Positions 42,052 through 51,815 are shown, counted from the stretch's first letter. The stretch is 64,000 bases of DNA from Devosia sp. (GCF_028290625.1 NZ_JAQGJM010000030.1:92231-156230); one strand, 5' to 3'. Numbers and translations: made by a program. The notes: generated by a model not told the origin, from the sequence alone.

Positions 42052-43128
42052 ATGTCCGACCCGCAAAACCTGCCACCAAACGGACTCTCATACAAGCAGG
42101 CGGGCGTCGATATCGATGCCGGTAACGCCCTTGTGGAAGCGATCAAACCCGCGGTTCGTTCCACGCGCCGCCCCGGTGCAGACGGCGAAATCGGTGGCTT
42201 CGGTGGCCTGTTCGACCTCAAGGCCGCCGGCTTTATCGATCCGGTTCTGGTGGCCGCCAATGACGGCGTTGGCACCAAGCTCAAGATCGCCATCGAGACC
42301 GGCAACCACGCCACTATCGGGCAGGACCTGGTGGCGATGTGCGTCAACGACATCATCGTGCAGGGCGCCGAGCCGCTGTTCTTTCTCGATTACCTCGCCA
42401 CCGGCAAGCTCGACGTCGCGCAGGCCACGGCCATCGTCACCGGCATTGCCGAGGGCTGCCGCATTGCCGGTTGCGCCCTGATCGGCGGCGAAACCGCCGA
42501 AATGCCGGGCATGTATCACGGCAATGACTATGATCTGGCGGGCTTCGCGGTTGGCGCGGCCGAACGCGGCACGCTTCTGCCGCGCGCCGATATCGCCGAA
42601 GGCGATATCTTGGTCGCCATCGCCTCCTCCGGCGTGCATTCCAACGGCTATTCGCTGGTCCGCAAGATTGTCGAGCTATCGGGCCTGGCCTGGATCGCCG
42701 ATGCGCCCTTCGCGCCCGGTCAGTCGCTCTCCGAAGCACTGCTGACGCCGACCCGCATCTATGTGAAGCCCCTCCTCGCCGCGCTCAAGTCCGGCATTGC
42801 GATCAAGGCCCTGGCGCACATCACCGGCGGCGGCTTCATCGACAATATTCCGCGCGTGCTGCCCGATCATCTCGCCGCCCATGTCGATCTGGCCGCGGTC
42901 ACCGTGCCGCGCGTATTCGGCTGGATGTCCAAGGTTGGCGGCATGAGCGAGCGCGAAATGCTGCGCACCTTCAATTGCGGCGTCGGCATGCTGGTCGCCG
43001 TGGCGCCCGAGGATGCCGCAAAATTGGTCGATCAACTCAACGCCGCCGGCGAAACCGCCGCTGTCGTCGGCCAGCTCATCGCCCGTACGGGCGAGCCGGT
43101 GACCTTCCAGGGCGCGCTGGCGCTGTGA
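42052..43128 (+). CDS. purM: Phosphoribosylformylglycinamidine cyclo-ligase
   Basis: Closes the imidazole ring in purine synthesis, forming AIR. It has 358 residues from the ATG at 42052, which follows a [35 protein letters not shown] and [11 protein letters not shown] are signature blocks. Divergent from perM. The stop overlaps the purN start (GTGA), so purM-purN are coupled. Confidence 0.97.
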   Translation: MSDPQNLPPNGLSYKQAGVDIDAGNALVEAIKPAVRSTRRPGADGEIGGFGGLFDLKAAGFIDPVLVAANDGVGTKLKIAIETGNHATIGQDLVAMCVNDIIVQGAEPLFFLDYLATGKLDVAQATAIVTGIAEGCRIAGCALIGGETAEMPGMYHGNDYDLAGFAVGAAERGTLLPRADIAEGDILVAIASSGVHSNGYSLVRKIVELSGLAWIADAPFAPGQSLSEALLTPTRIYVKPLLAALKSGIAIKALAHITGGGFIDNIPRVLPDHLAAHVDLAAVTVPRVFGWMSKVGGMSEREMLRTFNCGVGMLVAVAPEDAAKLVDQLNAAGETAAVVGQLIARTGEPVTFQGALAL

Positions 43129-43712
43129 GCCGCAAACGCGTCGGCATCCTGATCTCGGGCCGCGGCTCCAACATGCAGGCGCTGATCGAGGCCGCCAAGG
43201 CCGCCGATTATCCGGCTGAGATCGTTGGCGTGTTCTCCAACCGCGCCGCCGCGCCTGGCCTCGCGCTGGCCGCCAGCCAAGGCCTGGCCACGGGCTCGCT
43301 AGCCCAAAGCCAGTTCCCCAGCCGCGAGGCGTTCGAGGACGTGATGACCCGCATATTGGAAAGCTGGGAGGTCGACATCGTCTGCCTCGCCGGCTTCATG
43401 CGCATCCTGACCCCCGAATTCACGCTGCACTGGGCCGGACGGATGATCAACATCCACCCCTCGCTGCTGCCGCTGTACAAAGGCCTCGACACCCACGCCC
43501 GCGCACTGGCCGATGGCGCCACCGTCCACGGCTGCACCGTGCACTTCGTCACCCCCGGCCTCGACGAAGGCGCCTCGATCCTCGCGGCAGAGGTCCCTGT
43601 CCTGCCCGGCGATACGCCCGACACCCTGGCCGCGCGGATACTGGTTGAAGAACACCGGATTTACCCCGAAGCGCTGCGCATGCTGGCTTCCGGGGAAATC
43701 TCAGCTCACTAG
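43125..43712 (+). CDS. purN: Phosphoribosylglycinamide formyltransferase
   Basis: Transfers formyl from 10-formyl-THF to GAR. It has 195 residues. The GTG at 43125 overlaps the purM stop and gives the expected start [22 protein letters not shown]. The catalytic Asn-His-Asp set lies in [17 protein letters not shown] and FVTPGLDEG. No upstream start is plausible. Confidence 0.96.
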   Translation: MSRKRVGILISGRGSNMQALIEAAKAADYPAEIVGVFSNRAAAPGLALAASQGLATGSLAQSQFPSREAFEDVMTRILESWEVDIVCLAGFMRILTPEFTLHWAGRMINIHPSLLPLYKGLDTHARALADGATVHGCTVHFVTPGLDEGASILAAEVPVLPGDTPDTLAARILVEEHRIYPEALRMLASGEISAH

Positions 43713-43713
43713 C

Positions 43714-43848
43714 CCCCTCATCCGCCCTTCGGGCACCTTCTCCCACGAGGGGAGAAGGGAAGAACCGAAAGCTCTCAGTCGTCACCCTCTCCCCTTGTGG
43801 GAGAGGGACAGCTTGCGACGCGTTCAGCGGAGCAAGCAGGGTGAGGGG
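43714..43848. repeat. 135-base nested palindrome, family B copy 1
   Basis: Starts CCCCTCA and ends TGAGGGG. Inside are three hairpins: CCTTCTCCC/GGGAGAAGG, CCCTCTCCC/GGGAGAGGG, and GCTTGC/GCAAGC (43811-43837) with a loop GTTCA. A second copy lies at 62509. It begins directly after the purN stop and ends before the EamA start. Confidence 0.85.
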
Positions 43849-43951
43849 TTCTGCCGCCCCCATCACCCATTTTAATCCCACCCATCGTCAAAATCGGTTC
43901 GACCTTTGTTCTCGCCCGGCCTAGGTTCCGATTTTATCGTGGGGAATCGGC

Positions 43952-44842
43952 ATGACACTGCGCGACTGGCTGCTCATCATTCTTATTGGCGCCATTTGGG
44001 GCTGCTCGTTCCTGTTCAATGCAATCCTGATCCGCGAACTCGGGCCGATCTGGGTCTCGGCCCTGCGCGTCACGGTCGGCGCCCTCGGCTGCTGGGCCTA
44101 TTTCGTCGTCACGCGCCGCACGCTGCCGCGCGAACCGGTGCTTTACCTGCAATTTTTGATCCTCGGCGTGCTCAACTACGCCATCCCATTCGCGCTGTTC
44201 CCCCTTGCCGAACAGGACCTTCCCAGCGGCCTCGTCGGCGTCATCAACGCCCTGACGCCGCTGATGACCGTGGTCGTCTCCCATTTCTGGCGGGGCGGTG
44301 AAAGGGCCACCATCAACAAGTCGCTGGGCGTGCTGGTCGGCTTTGTCGGCGCAGCGATCTTGGCCTCGCCCTCGCTGAGCGGCGGCTCGTCCAATCAGCT
44401 CTGGGCCATCGGCGCGTGCCTGCTGGCGACGCTGTGCTACGCCTTCACGCTGAACTATGCCCGGCGCCTGCGCAGTGTCGATCCCACCACCATCGCTGCC
44501 TGTTCGCTGACTGCGGCCGCCATCGTCTCGCTGCCGTTTGGCTTCATTTTCGAGGGCATCCCCACCATTACCCGCGTCGAAACCTGGGGCGCCTTGCTGG
44601 GCATCGGCCTGCTGTCGAGCAGCTTCGCGTTCCTGTTGATGTATCGCATGCTGCCGCGCGTCGGAGCGACCAATTTCTCGATCAATACCTTCATCACCCC
44701 GATCTCGGCGATCCTGCTCGGCGTGCTGGTGCTGCACGAGCGCTTCGCGACGGTCCACATGATCGGTATGGCGGTGATCTTTTTGGGCCTGTTGCTGCTG
44801 GACGGCCGCATCCTCAAGCTCGGCCGCCGCGCTGCGGCCTGA
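43952..44842 (+). CDS. EamA-family (DMT) transporter
   Basis: 296 residues with ten hydrophobic helices in two EamA repeats (about 1-135 and 145-285). The first begins LLIILIGAIWGCSFLFNAILI; the second holds LGIGLLSSSFAFLLMYRMLPRVGA. Likely an exporter of an amino acid or metabolite; the substrate is not evident. A GGGGAA ribosome site precedes the ATG. Confidence 0.92.
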   Translation: MTLRDWLLIILIGAIWGCSFLFNAILIRELGPIWVSALRVTVGALGCWAYFVVTRRTLPREPVLYLQFLILGVLNYAIPFALFPLAEQDLPSGLVGVINALTPLMTVVVSHFWRGGERATINKSLGVLVGFVGAAILASPSLSGGSSNQLWAIGACLLATLCYAFTLNYARRLRSVDPTTIAACSLTAAAIVSLPFGFIFEGIPTITRVETWGALLGIGLLSSSFAFLLMYRMLPRVGATNFSINTFITPISAILLGVLVLHERFATVHMIGMAVIFLGLLLLDGRILKLGRRAAA

Positions 44843-44875
44843 CCTGTCGAGTTCAATACGTGTTTTCGAAGAGCG

Positions 44876-45544
44876 TTACGGAGCCGCTGACGGACGGCAC
44901 CATTGGATGGGCACCGTATAAAATGATGGGTCAGCTGCAAAATCGGCGGGGACCAGCATGCGAATTTTTGGAATAATCGAATTAACGCCGCACCGCCAAT
45001 ACACGCGCTCGACAAATGTCGAGCAAATCGCTGTCTCGGTATTCGAATTGACGACCGTATTGGCATCTTCCATGCCAAGCACGCGCGCAAGCAGCAATAA
45101 TCCCAGCGACGGCATGTCGTAAGTCGTCTTGCTCAGCGATATCAGGGCGTCATCCAGCGCGGCAGCTGAAAGCGCCATTTGTCTGAACCGGACCAATTTC
45201 ACCACGGGTTTCTTCAGCAGGTAGTCCGTTACCGATCGGGACTGAATATTGGCATCGGGATTGGCGTCCCAAATCAGCCCCCGGCCGTCATAGACCCCCA
45301 CATGGGTCCACCGATGCACATCCCAGCCCGGATAAATAAATCTCTGATACGTGGTGATGGGATTGAAGATATTCGGGCTTGGTTCCGACGATAGAACGAG
45401 ATCGCCCGCCGTCCAGTCGCCAAGATTTGCGACCAATGGCCCATGAGGACTGTTTACCCGGCCAAGCCGCAAAATTTCGGCCGGCAGGCTGTGTTCACTC
45501 AGGCCATTATAGGCATCCGCCTCGCCGACAAATTTACTTAGCAT
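44876..45544 (-). CDS. Permuted papain-like (YiiX/NlpC-related) protein
   Basis: 222 residues, no signal peptide. GDLVLSS leads to WTHVGVYDG with a His at about residue 83, and ETAICSTFVERVYW has a Cys about 90 residues later. This order (His first, Cys later) is that of circularly permuted NlpC/P60 hydrolases such as the YaeF/YiiX group. It would act on an amide or lipid bond; the substrate is unknown. An acidic residue in IWDAN could complete the site. Assignment is by motif only. Confidence 0.6.
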   Translation of the reverse strand: MLSKFVGEADAYNGLSEHSLPAEILRLGRVNSPHGPLVANLGDWTAGDLVLSSEPSPNIFNPITTYQRFIYPGWDVHRWTHVGVYDGRGLIWDANPDANIQSRSVTDYLLKKPVVKLVRFRQMALSAAALDDALISLSKTTYDMPSLGLLLLARVLGMEDANTVVNSNTETAICSTFVERVYWRCGVNSIIPKIRMLVPADFAADPSFYTVPIQWCRPSAAP

Positions 45545-45607
45545 CCGGCTGTTTCATGCCCGCCCCACCCCGTTCAGGTTAGGCGAAATACATGAAAGGT
45601 TCATCAG

Positions 45608-45814
45608 CTAATGTTCGATGCCGATCGCGTTTGTCGTAATTATTCGGCAAGCGGCCGCGCGGTCCAGTTTGCGCTCGAACGCGACGAAATCGCCTTCGCG
45701 GGGAACGTCTCCATCGACTGCAAGAGCGTATTTCTCCGCCGCGTCGAAGTCCCAGACCGCCATCCATTCCTGGCCGTCCCGATCGAACCGATCAAGTACC
45801 TGTGCAATCGTCAT
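45608..45814 (-). CDS. Small hypothetical protein
   Basis: 68 residues. The ATG at 45814 has a near-perfect AAGGAGG ribosome site, so the gene is likely real. The protein is short and mixed (WMAVWDFDAAEKYALAV), with no membrane segment or signal. No family recognised. Confidence 0.7.
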   Translation of the reverse strand: MTIAQVLDRFDRDGQEWMAVWDFDAAEKYALAVDGDVPREGDFVAFERKLDRAAACRIITTNAIGIEH

Positions 45815-45903
45815 AGCTGCCTCCTTGCCGGAGCAATGAGACGACAATGCGATAGTTAGGTTAATTCGCCGCAAACAAGCCGAACCCGCCTGTGGCGATG
45901 GTC

Positions 45904-47406
45904 CTATTCCAGCCCCAGCTTCTTCTTCATCAGCTCGTTGAGCGCCTGCGGATTGGCTTTGCCGCCGGAGGCTTTCATCGCCTGGCCGACGAACCAGCCG
46001 ATCATGGTCGGCTTGGCCAGGACCTTGGCCACCTGATCGGGATTGGCGGCGATGATCTCGTCGATGATCGCCTCGATGGCGCCCAGATCGGTCACCTGCT
46101 TGAGGCCGCGGCGCTCGATCAGCTCGGCCGGATCGGCCGCCTTTTCCTCGGTCAGGATCAGCGCCAGCACGTCCTTGGCAATCTTGGTCGAGATGGTGCC
46201 ATCAGCGACCAGGTCGGCGATGCCGGCGATCTGGCTCGGCGTCACGTGGGTTTCGGCGAAAGATACCTGCTGGGTGTTTGCATAGGCTGAGAGGTCACCC
46301 ATGATCAGGTTGACCACCTGCTTGCCGTCGCGCGCCTTGCCGCCGAACTTGACGGTGGTCTCGTAGAAATCGGCGGCTTCGCGGTCCAGCGTCAGCACCA
46401 TCGCGTCATAGGCTGAAACGCCGTAATCGCTGATGAAACGCGCCTGCTTCTCATCCGGCAGTTCCGGCAGCTTGGCCGCCAGCGCGTCGATGAACGCCTG
46501 GTCGAACTCCAGCGGCAACAGGTCGGGATCGGGGAAATAGCGATAGTCGTGCGCCTCTTCCTTGGAGCGCATCGAGCGCGTCTCGCCCAGCTTGGGATCG
46601 AACAGGCGGGTTTCCTGGTCGATGCTGCCACCATCTTCGAGAATATCGATCTGCCGGCGTGCCTCGTACTCGATCGCCTGCCCGGCAAACCGTACCGAGT
46701 TCACATTCTTGATTTCACAACGCGTGCCGAATTCGCCACCTGGACGGCGCACCGACACGTTGACGTCGGCGCGCATGGAGCCCTGCTCCATATTGCCGTC
46801 GCAGGTGCCCAGATAGCGCAGGATCGTGCGCAGCTTGGACAGGTACACCTTGGCCTCTTCCGAAGAACGCAGATCGGGCTTGCTGACGATTTCCATCAGC
46901 GCGACACCGGAACGGTTGAGGTCGACGAAGCTCATGTTCGGATGCTGGTCGTGGATCGACTTGCCGGCGTCCTGCTCCAGATGCAGCCGCTCGATGCCGA
47001 TCTCGATTTCGCCATCCTCGCCCATGTCGAGGAAAACCTTGCCCTCGCCGACGATGGGGTCCTTGAACTGGCTGATCTGATAGCCCTGCGGCAGATCTGG
47101 ATAGAAGTAGTTCTTGCGATCGAACACGCTGCGCTTGTTGATCTGCGCCTTGAGCCCCAGGCCGGTGCGCACAGCCTGGCGCACGCATTCCTCGTTGATG
47201 ACCGGCAGCATGCCGGGCATCGCCGCGTCGACGAACGACACGTTAGCGTTGGGCGGATTGCCGAACAGCGTCGAGGACCCCGAGAACAGCTTGCTCTCGC
47301 TGGTCACCTGCGCATGCACTTCCATGCCGATGACGATTTCCCAGTCACCGGTCGAACCGGCGATGAAGCTTTTCGGATTGGGCGTGCGCGTATCGATAAG
47401 GGTCAA
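45904..47406 (-). CDS. gatB: Asp/Glu-tRNA amidotransferase subunit B
   Basis: Amidates Asp-tRNA-Asn and/or Glu-tRNA-Gln with GatA and GatC. The start chosen is a TTG at 47406 with AGGA upstream, giving [15 protein letters not shown] at the N-terminus; no ATG fits. It has 500 residues. [10 protein letters not shown] and [12 protein letters not shown] are signature blocks, HLEQDAGKS and [14 protein letters not shown] follow, and the C-terminal YqeY-like tail binds tRNA ([20 protein letters not shown]). It is 3 kb away from gatA and not in one operon with it. Confidence 0.95.
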   Translation of the reverse strand: MTLIDTRTPNPKSFIAGSTGDWEIVIGMEVHAQVTSESKLFSGSSTLFGNPPNANVSFVDAAMPGMLPVINEECVRQAVRTGLGLKAQINKRSVFDRKNYFYPDLPQGYQISQFKDPIVGEGKVFLDMGEDGEIEIGIERLHLEQDAGKSIHDQHPNMSFVDLNRSGVALMEIVSKPDLRSSEEAKVYLSKLRTILRYLGTCDGNMEQGSMRADVNVSVRRPGGEFGTRCEIKNVNSVRFAGQAIEYEARRQIDILEDGGSIDQETRLFDPKLGETRSMRSKEEAHDYRYFPDPDLLPLEFDQAFIDALAAKLPELPDEKQARFISDYGVSAYDAMVLTLDREAADFYETTVKFGGKARDGKQVVNLIMGDLSAYANTQQVSFAETHVTPSQIAGIADLVADGTISTKIAKDVLALILTEEKAADPAELIERRGLKQVTDLGAIEAIIDEIIAANPDQVAKVLAKPTMIGWFVGQAMKASGGKANPQALNELMKKKLGLE

Positions 47407-47510
47407 TTGGTCGTCCTGGCGGGAAGGCAAAATGTACGTAAGTGCTTACTTATTGGCGGCGTTAGATGCAACGGAAACTCGGAACAGGGACATAATCTCT
47501 CCCACCCACC

Positions 47511-47599
47511 GTCCTTCCCGCGGACTTGATCCGCGGGCCACCATCAGCATTCACCAGGTTGGTAGAGACCCGCGGATCAAGTCCGCGGGAAGGCAGGAC
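47511..47599. repeat. Palindromic intergenic repeat, family A copy 3
   Basis: Inverted repeat with arms GTCCTTCCCGCGG and CCGCGGGAAGG, hairpins CCGCGGACTTGATCCGCGG in each half. Lies between the gatB promoter side and the acetyltransferase stop. Confidence 0.8.
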
Positions 47600-47619
47600 G
47601 AGGTGGCGCTGGCCTGCCC

Positions 47620-48132
47620 TCAGTCCTCGTCGTCGATGACCCCGACAAACGGGCTCAGCACCTTTTCCAGCCGCACGCTCATGAACGGCTCGTGCGCCGC
47701 GCGCCCGTCGGGCCGCATCGCGAGAATTCGATAACCCTGCTTTTCGTAGAACCGCACTGCCAGCACATTGTCGGCGGGCGTTTCGAGCTGCACCCGATCA
47801 GCGCCTTCCAGCTCGAGGATGGTCTCGACGCGTCGCAGCAACATGCTGCCCAGACCATTGCCCTGCAATTCGGGCATCACGAACAGGAACGGAATATAGG
47901 CCCGCTTGGCCGCGCGCGAGCACCAGGCGACGACGACGCCATCGACTTCGGCCACGGAAATCCGACCAAGCGTTTCCGAAACCACTTGTGCCAGCCGGCG
48001 CTGCTCGGCCTCGCGCATGCCGGGCCGCTCGGTCAAAAGGGGCAAAATACTGCTTTCCCAGGCGCGATAGGCAATATCGGCCAGCCGGCGGGCATCTTCG
48101 CTCTCGGCTTTGCGGATGAGGATGCCGGACAT
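47620..48132 (-). CDS. GNAT acetyltransferase
   Basis: 170 residues with the GNAT core: FLFVMPELQGNGLGSMLLRRVETIL carries the acetyl-CoA loop (Q-G-NGLG), and AVRFYEKQGYRI is motif B. Substrate unknown. The downstream neighbour on this strand is gatB; chorismate mutase is just upstream. A YjhX-like gene lies 600 bases away on the opposite strand; in E. coli YjhX is paired with a GNAT protein (YjhQ). Confidence 0.88.
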   Translation of the reverse strand: MSGILIRKAESEDARRLADIAYRAWESSILPLLTERPGMREAEQRRLAQVVSETLGRISVAEVDGVVVAWCSRAAKRAYIPFLFVMPELQGNGLGSMLLRRVETILELEGADRVQLETPADNVLAVRFYEKQGYRILAMRPDGRAAHEPFMSVRLEKVLSPFVGVIDDED

Positions 48133-48145
48133 GGCCGTTTCTCCA

Positions 48146-48460
48146 CTATTCGGCGCGGCGGCGCGCCGCGATGATGCCCTTCTCGTAATTGATATTCCAA
48201 TCGATCAGGGTCCGCCAGATAAGTTCGGCCTGATCCTCGTCGAGATCAAGAGCCAAACTGCGGGTCCGTAATTTCTCGATGATCGCCTCGATCCGCACCG
48301 GGTCGCGCGCCTCGTGCGGATCGGTCTTAATCTCGGCCATCCGCGTCACATACTGGTGCCGCTCGGCGAACAGCGCCAACAGCGCCTGGTCCACCCGGTC
48401 GATCTCGAGGCGGACATCCTCTTTGGTTTCACATTGGGCGGGTTGCTTCTGAGCGGTCAC
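48146..48460 (-). CDS. Chorismate mutase, AroQ class
   Basis: 104 residues from the GTG at 48460; the longer open frame would need an unlikely TTG. The helical AroQ motifs are EDVRLEIDRVDQALLALFAERHQYVTRMAEIK and ARDPVRIEAIIEKL. It rearranges chorismate to prephenate for Phe and Tyr. It is read with the acetyltransferase downstream, the arrangement seen near ffh and rpsP in rhizobia, which are not here. Confidence 0.9.
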   Translation of the reverse strand: MTAQKQPAQCETKEDVRLEIDRVDQALLALFAERHQYVTRMAEIKTDPHEARDPVRIEAIIEKLRTRSLALDLDEDQAELIWRTLIDWNINYEKGIIAARRRAE

Positions 48461-48748
48461 GGCGGCATCCAGTTCGCAGAATTCGGTTGTTGCTGGTTTG
48501 CACCGGCTTGGCGTCGATTTCAACCGCCACTATCTGCCAATCTGGAAACCGGCCCCAGCCGGCGCTATAGAGGGCGGGCAAACAAGGTTATGCCTTCATG
48601 TCTACCAAGTCTGAGACCCGCTAGAGCCCCGTCCCACTGCGCGACGGGGCATGAATGAACCAGTCGCCGCCGAGCGTGATGCCGGCGAGCGCCTCTGTTT
48701 GTTCGCGGGCTTGGTTTTCAGCCGCCCGCTTTCGGGCCGACACTCACC
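48461..48748. other. Divergent gap with an 8-codon frame and a hairpin
   Basis: 288 bases between chorismate mutase and the yjhX-like gene. An eight-codon frame (ATG at 48598, TAG at 48622-48624) is followed at once by a strong hairpin, GCCCCGTC (48626-48633) with GACGGGGC (48643-48650). No T-run follows. It could be a short leader peptide or a cut-off gene start. A further GCGGGC/GCCCGC pair lies near 48705-48730. No other gene is visible. Confidence 0.4.
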
Positions 48749-49006
48749 ATGGATATCTCTCGAAACGAACAGCGCGTGCTGCACGCGCTGGCGCAGGGCG
48801 GCCGCATCGCGCTGCTCAAGAACGAAGCTGGCAAGATAACTGGACTGGAATTCTTCAATCGCGAAGGCTGGCTCTTGAGCGATTGCAGCCTGGTGCTGTT
48901 CAAGAAGCTCAAGGCCAAAAAGGCAATCAAGTCGTCGGGTGGCCAGCCCTACCGCATCACCCGGCGAGGGCTGGAGCTGGTGCGAAGTGAATATGACAAC
49001 CGGTGA
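48749..49006 (+). CDS. yjhX: YjhX-family toxin-like protein
   Basis: 85 residues. The start MDISRNEQRVLHALAQGGRI, the segment FNREGWLLSDCSLVLFKKLK and the C-terminal QPYRITRRGLELVR closely follow the YjhX family. In E. coli YjhX is reported as a topoisomerase I-inhibiting toxin with YjhQ, a GNAT antitoxin, next door. No adjacent yjhQ exists here; the nearest GNAT gene is 617 bases away on the other strand. Toxicity here is not shown. Confidence 0.8.
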   Translation: MDISRNEQRVLHALAQGGRIALLKNEAGKITGLEFFNREGWLLSDCSLVLFKKLKAKKAIKSSGGQPYRITRRGLELVRSEYDNR

Positions 49007-49031
49007 GGAAGGCACCGCAGGATGTGCTGAG

Positions 49032-49147
49032 CTTCAGGTCAGGCCGAGTCGAAAATGGTGGGTTGGGAGCACCGGAGCGGAGCGTACATTGGTACGCGAG
49101 CACCGGAGCGCAGCAAGCCGACATTTGCAGACCGGCATCACCTGAAG
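49032..49147. repeat. 116-base composite palindrome downstream of yjhX
   Basis: Outer imperfect inverted repeat of about 33 bases, starting CTTCAGGTCAGGCC and ending CACCTGAAG. Inside are two direct copies of GAGCACCGGAGCG (49067-49079, 49098-49110) flanking the palindrome GCGTAC-ATTG-GTACGC (49082-49097). It lies between the yjhX stop and the convergent gene stop at 49160 and may be a bidirectional terminator or a small mobile element. Confidence 0.75.
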
Positions 49148-49159
49148 ATCAGTGCATCC

Positions 49160-49477
49160 TCAATGCCGCGTCACGTCGCTCAGGGCCGCCGCGATATGCT
49201 CCCACTCGGCACTAACGCTGGCCGTTGCCCGCTTTTTCCCCGCGCGGCGATACCAATAATCGGCATTGCCCATGTCGGCTTCGATCCAGTGCATCAGCGC
49301 ATGCACCCAGTCGAACGCTTGCACGCCCTCCATCGCCTGCACGATATTATGCGCCTGCTCCCATTCGGGACCAACGCGCAAACTACCCTTCTTGAGCCAC
49401 CACAGCGCCTGCAACGGCTTGCTCATATCCTTGGGCGGCTCGGACCAATCGAGCGAAGTAAAGATATCCACGGCCAT
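49160..49477 (-). CDS. Conserved hypothetical protein
   Basis: 105 residues from the ATG at 49477 (a GTG three codons earlier is possible). No signal or membrane segment. The blocks PLQALWWLKKGSLRVGPEWEQAHNIVQ and FDWVHALMHWIEADMGNADYWYRRAG are Trp-rich and recall a conserved alphaproteobacterial protein of unknown function. It stands alone, 90 bases from the pentapeptide gene, which is read the same way but upstream. Confidence 0.75.
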   Translation of the reverse strand: MAVDIFTSLDWSEPPKDMSKPLQALWWLKKGSLRVGPEWEQAHNIVQAMEGVQAFDWVHALMHWIEADMGNADYWYRRAGKKRATASVSAEWEHIAAALSDVTRH

Positions 49478-49575
49478 CCCAATCACCCAAACATCGGCGC
49501 GCCTTAGCCCGCCGGAATTCCATATTGACTGCGCACATAGCGCTCATGGGCCCGCCAATCAAGGCGCGCGCCCGT

Positions 49576-50337
49576 TCAGTCGGGAAAGACGCGCAGGCCG
49601 AAGGGGCCAACAAGAGCGCTGAGTTGCGACTCGCTGACCTTGATGCCGGCATGATTGCGCGCCCGCGTTAGGTCGAGCCCACTGACCACCGCGTCGCGCA
49701 GGTCGGCCCCGTCCATGTCCGCTTCATCGACGATCGCCGCCGACAGATCGGCCTTGCGAAACCCAGTCTTGCTGAGACTGGTGCGCGAAAAATCCACCTG
49801 CCGCAGACTGCTGCCGGCGAAATCGCAATCCTCCAGCACCACGCCGCGGAAATTGGCAAAGTCCAGCGCGCTATCGATGAACCGCCCTGCCGCCACGCTA
49901 TTGCGCCCACTCTTGCGCACGAAACTGGCATCCTCGAAATCGGCGCCCGAGGCCTTGCAGCGTTCCAGGGTCAGGCCATGCAGATTAGCCCCGGCAAACC
50001 GCGCCAGCGACAGGTTGCACTCGATAAAATGCGCACCACGCAATTGCGCATCGGCGAAATCGCAGCCCTTGCGCGCATCGCTGTCGAACAGCACGCAACG
50101 GGTGAATTTGACATTGACCAGGTCGGCCTTGATGAACTTGCAGTTGAGGAAGGTTACATCCTCGAATACCGACTCGTTGAGTTCGGCCCCGGCCAGCGCG
50201 CCATCGCGCAGCTGGCAATTGCGCAGGCGCAACTGCCCGCTCGGCAGGTCGCGCCAGTCTATCTCGAACAGGTCCTCGCCCTCGATGACCTCGCCAGCGC
50301 GAACCGCGTCGTCGAACGCCGCCTGGCGAATCACCAC
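49576..50337 (-). CDS. Pentapeptide-repeat protein
   Basis: 253 residues forming a right-handed quadrilateral beta-helix, with A(D/N)Lxx-type repeats through nearly the whole length ([44 protein letters not shown]). Some coils contain Cys at regular positions (LRNCQL, LNCKF, FTRCVLF). Relatives include MfpA and Qnr, DNA mimics that protect gyrase, but a specific role cannot be given. The GTG at 50337 overlaps the gatA stop by seven bases, so it is coupled to gatA. Confidence 0.88.
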   Translation of the reverse strand: MVIRQAAFDDAVRAGEVIEGEDLFEIDWRDLPSGQLRLRNCQLRDGALAGAELNESVFEDVTFLNCKFIKADLVNVKFTRCVLFDSDARKGCDFADAQLRGAHFIECNLSLARFAGANLHGLTLERCKASGADFEDASFVRKSGRNSVAAGRFIDSALDFANFRGVVLEDCDFAGSSLRQVDFSRTSLSKTGFRKADLSAAIVDEADMDGADLRDAVVSGLDLTRARNHAGIKVSESQLSALVGPFGLRVFPD

Positions 50338-51815
50338 CAGGGCTTCGGTGAAAAATCCATGTTCGCGCTGCGCTCGATCACCCGGGCGGCGGCGAACAGG
50401 GTTTCCTCGTCGAACGGCTTGCCGATCAACTGCAGGCCCAGGGGGAGCCCCTGCCCGTCCTTGCCGGCAGGCACCGCAATGCCCGGCAGCCCGGCCATGT
50501 TGACGGTCACGGTGAACACGTCATTGAGGTACATCTTGACCGGATCGCTGGCCATGTCCTCGTCGCCAATGCCAAAGGCCGCGGAGGGCGTCGCTGGCGT
50601 CAGGATCGCATCGACCCCAGCGTTGAACGCGTCCTCGAAGTCCTTCTTGATCAGCGTGCGCACCTTCTGTGCCTGCACATAATAGGCATCAAAATAACCT
50701 GCAGACAGCACGTATGTACCGATCATGATGCGGCGCTTGACCTCGCGACCAAAGCCGGCAGCCCGCGTCAGCTCATACATATCGGTGATATCGCGGCCAG
50801 ATACACGCAGCCCGTATTTAACACCGTCATAGCGCGCGAGGTTTGACGACGCCTCGGCCGGTGCCACGATGTAATAGGCGGGCAGCGCATATTTGGTGTG
50901 CGGTAGCGAGATATCGCGCACTGTCGCGCCTTCGGCACGCAACCAATCGAGACCCTGCTGCCAGAGCTTTTCGATCTCGGCGGGCATGCCGTCCATGCGA
51001 TATTCGCGCGGAACGCCAATGGTCAGCCCCTTGACCCCGCGTTCGACGGCAGCGGCAAAGTCTGGCACCGCCAACTGAGCGCTGGTCGAATCCTTGGGAT
51101 CGAAGCCCGACATCGATGTCATCATCACGGCCGCATCTTCGACGGTGCGCGCGATCGGTCCCGCCTGGTCCAGGGAGGAGGCAAACGCCACCACGCCCCA
51201 ACGCGAGCAGCGCCCGTAGGTCGGCTTGATCCCGACAGTGCCGGTGAAGGCCGCCGGCTGCCGGATCGAGCCGCCGGTATCGGTCGCCGTCGCGGCGGCA
51301 CAGAGCCAGGCCGAAACCGCCGCTGCCGAGCCACCCGACGAGCCACCCGGCACCAGATTGGCATTGCTGCCTTCGGCCCGGAACGGACTGATCACCGGCC
51401 CATAATACGACGTCTCGTTGGAAGAGCCCATGGCGAACTCGTCCATGTTGAGCTTGCCCAGCATGACCGCGCCGTCGCGCCACAGATTGCTCGTGACGGT
51501 AGATTCATATTCCGGCTTGAAGCCATCGAGAATGTGGCTGGCCGCCTGCGTATGCACGCCCTTGGTGCCAAACAGGTCCTTGATGCCCAGCGGAATGCCT
51601 TCCAGCGCCCCGCCCTCGCCCTTGCCGAGCTTTTCATCGCTGGCCTTGGCCATGTTCAACGCTTGCTCGCCCGTCACCGCCACATAGGCGTTGAGCGCCG
51701 GATTGGCGGCCTCGATGGCAGACAGATAGGCGCCCGTCAGCTCGGTGGAGGTGAAGGATTTTGCGGCCAGGCCCTTGCGGGCTTCGACGAGGCTCAGTTT
51801 GGTCAGATCGGTCAA
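50331..51815 (-). CDS. gatA: Asp/Glu-tRNA amidotransferase subunit A
   Basis: Amidase subunit that releases ammonia from glutamine. It has 494 residues. [10 protein letters not shown] contains the catalytic Lys, and [18 protein letters not shown] with [10 protein letters not shown] holds the cis-Ser and nucleophile Ser. The start is a TTG overlapping the stop of the upstream gene (TTGA). Fully typical. Confidence 0.96.
   Translation of the reverse strand: MTDLTKLSLVEARKGLAAKSFTSTELTGAYLSAIEAANPALNAYVAVTGEQALNMAKASDEKLGKGEGGALEGIPLGIKDLFGTKGVHTQAASHILDGFKPEYESTVTSNLWRDGAVMLGKLNMDEFAMGSSNETSYYGPVISPFRAEGSNANLVPGGSSGGSAAAVSAWLCAAATATDTGGSIRQPAAFTGTVGIKPTYGRCSRWGVVAFASSLDQAGPIARTVEDAAVMMTSMSGFDPKDSTSAQLAVPDFAAAVERGVKGLTIGVPREYRMDGMPAEIEKLWQQGLDWLRAEGATVRDISLPHTKYALPAYYIVAPAEASSNLARYDGVKYGLRVSGRDITDMYELTRAAGFGREVKRRIMIGTYVLSAGYFDAYYVQAQKVRTLIKKDFEDAFNAGVDAILTPATPSAAFGIGDEDMASDPVKMYLNDVFTVTVNMAGLPGIAVPAGKDGQGLPLGLQLIGKPFDEETLFAAARVIERSANMDFSPKPWW

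Noticed and set aside
48541..48660. Signal recognition particle or other stable RNA next to chorismate mutase
   Set aside because: The conserved 4.5S core is absent and no T-rich terminator follows the hairpin.
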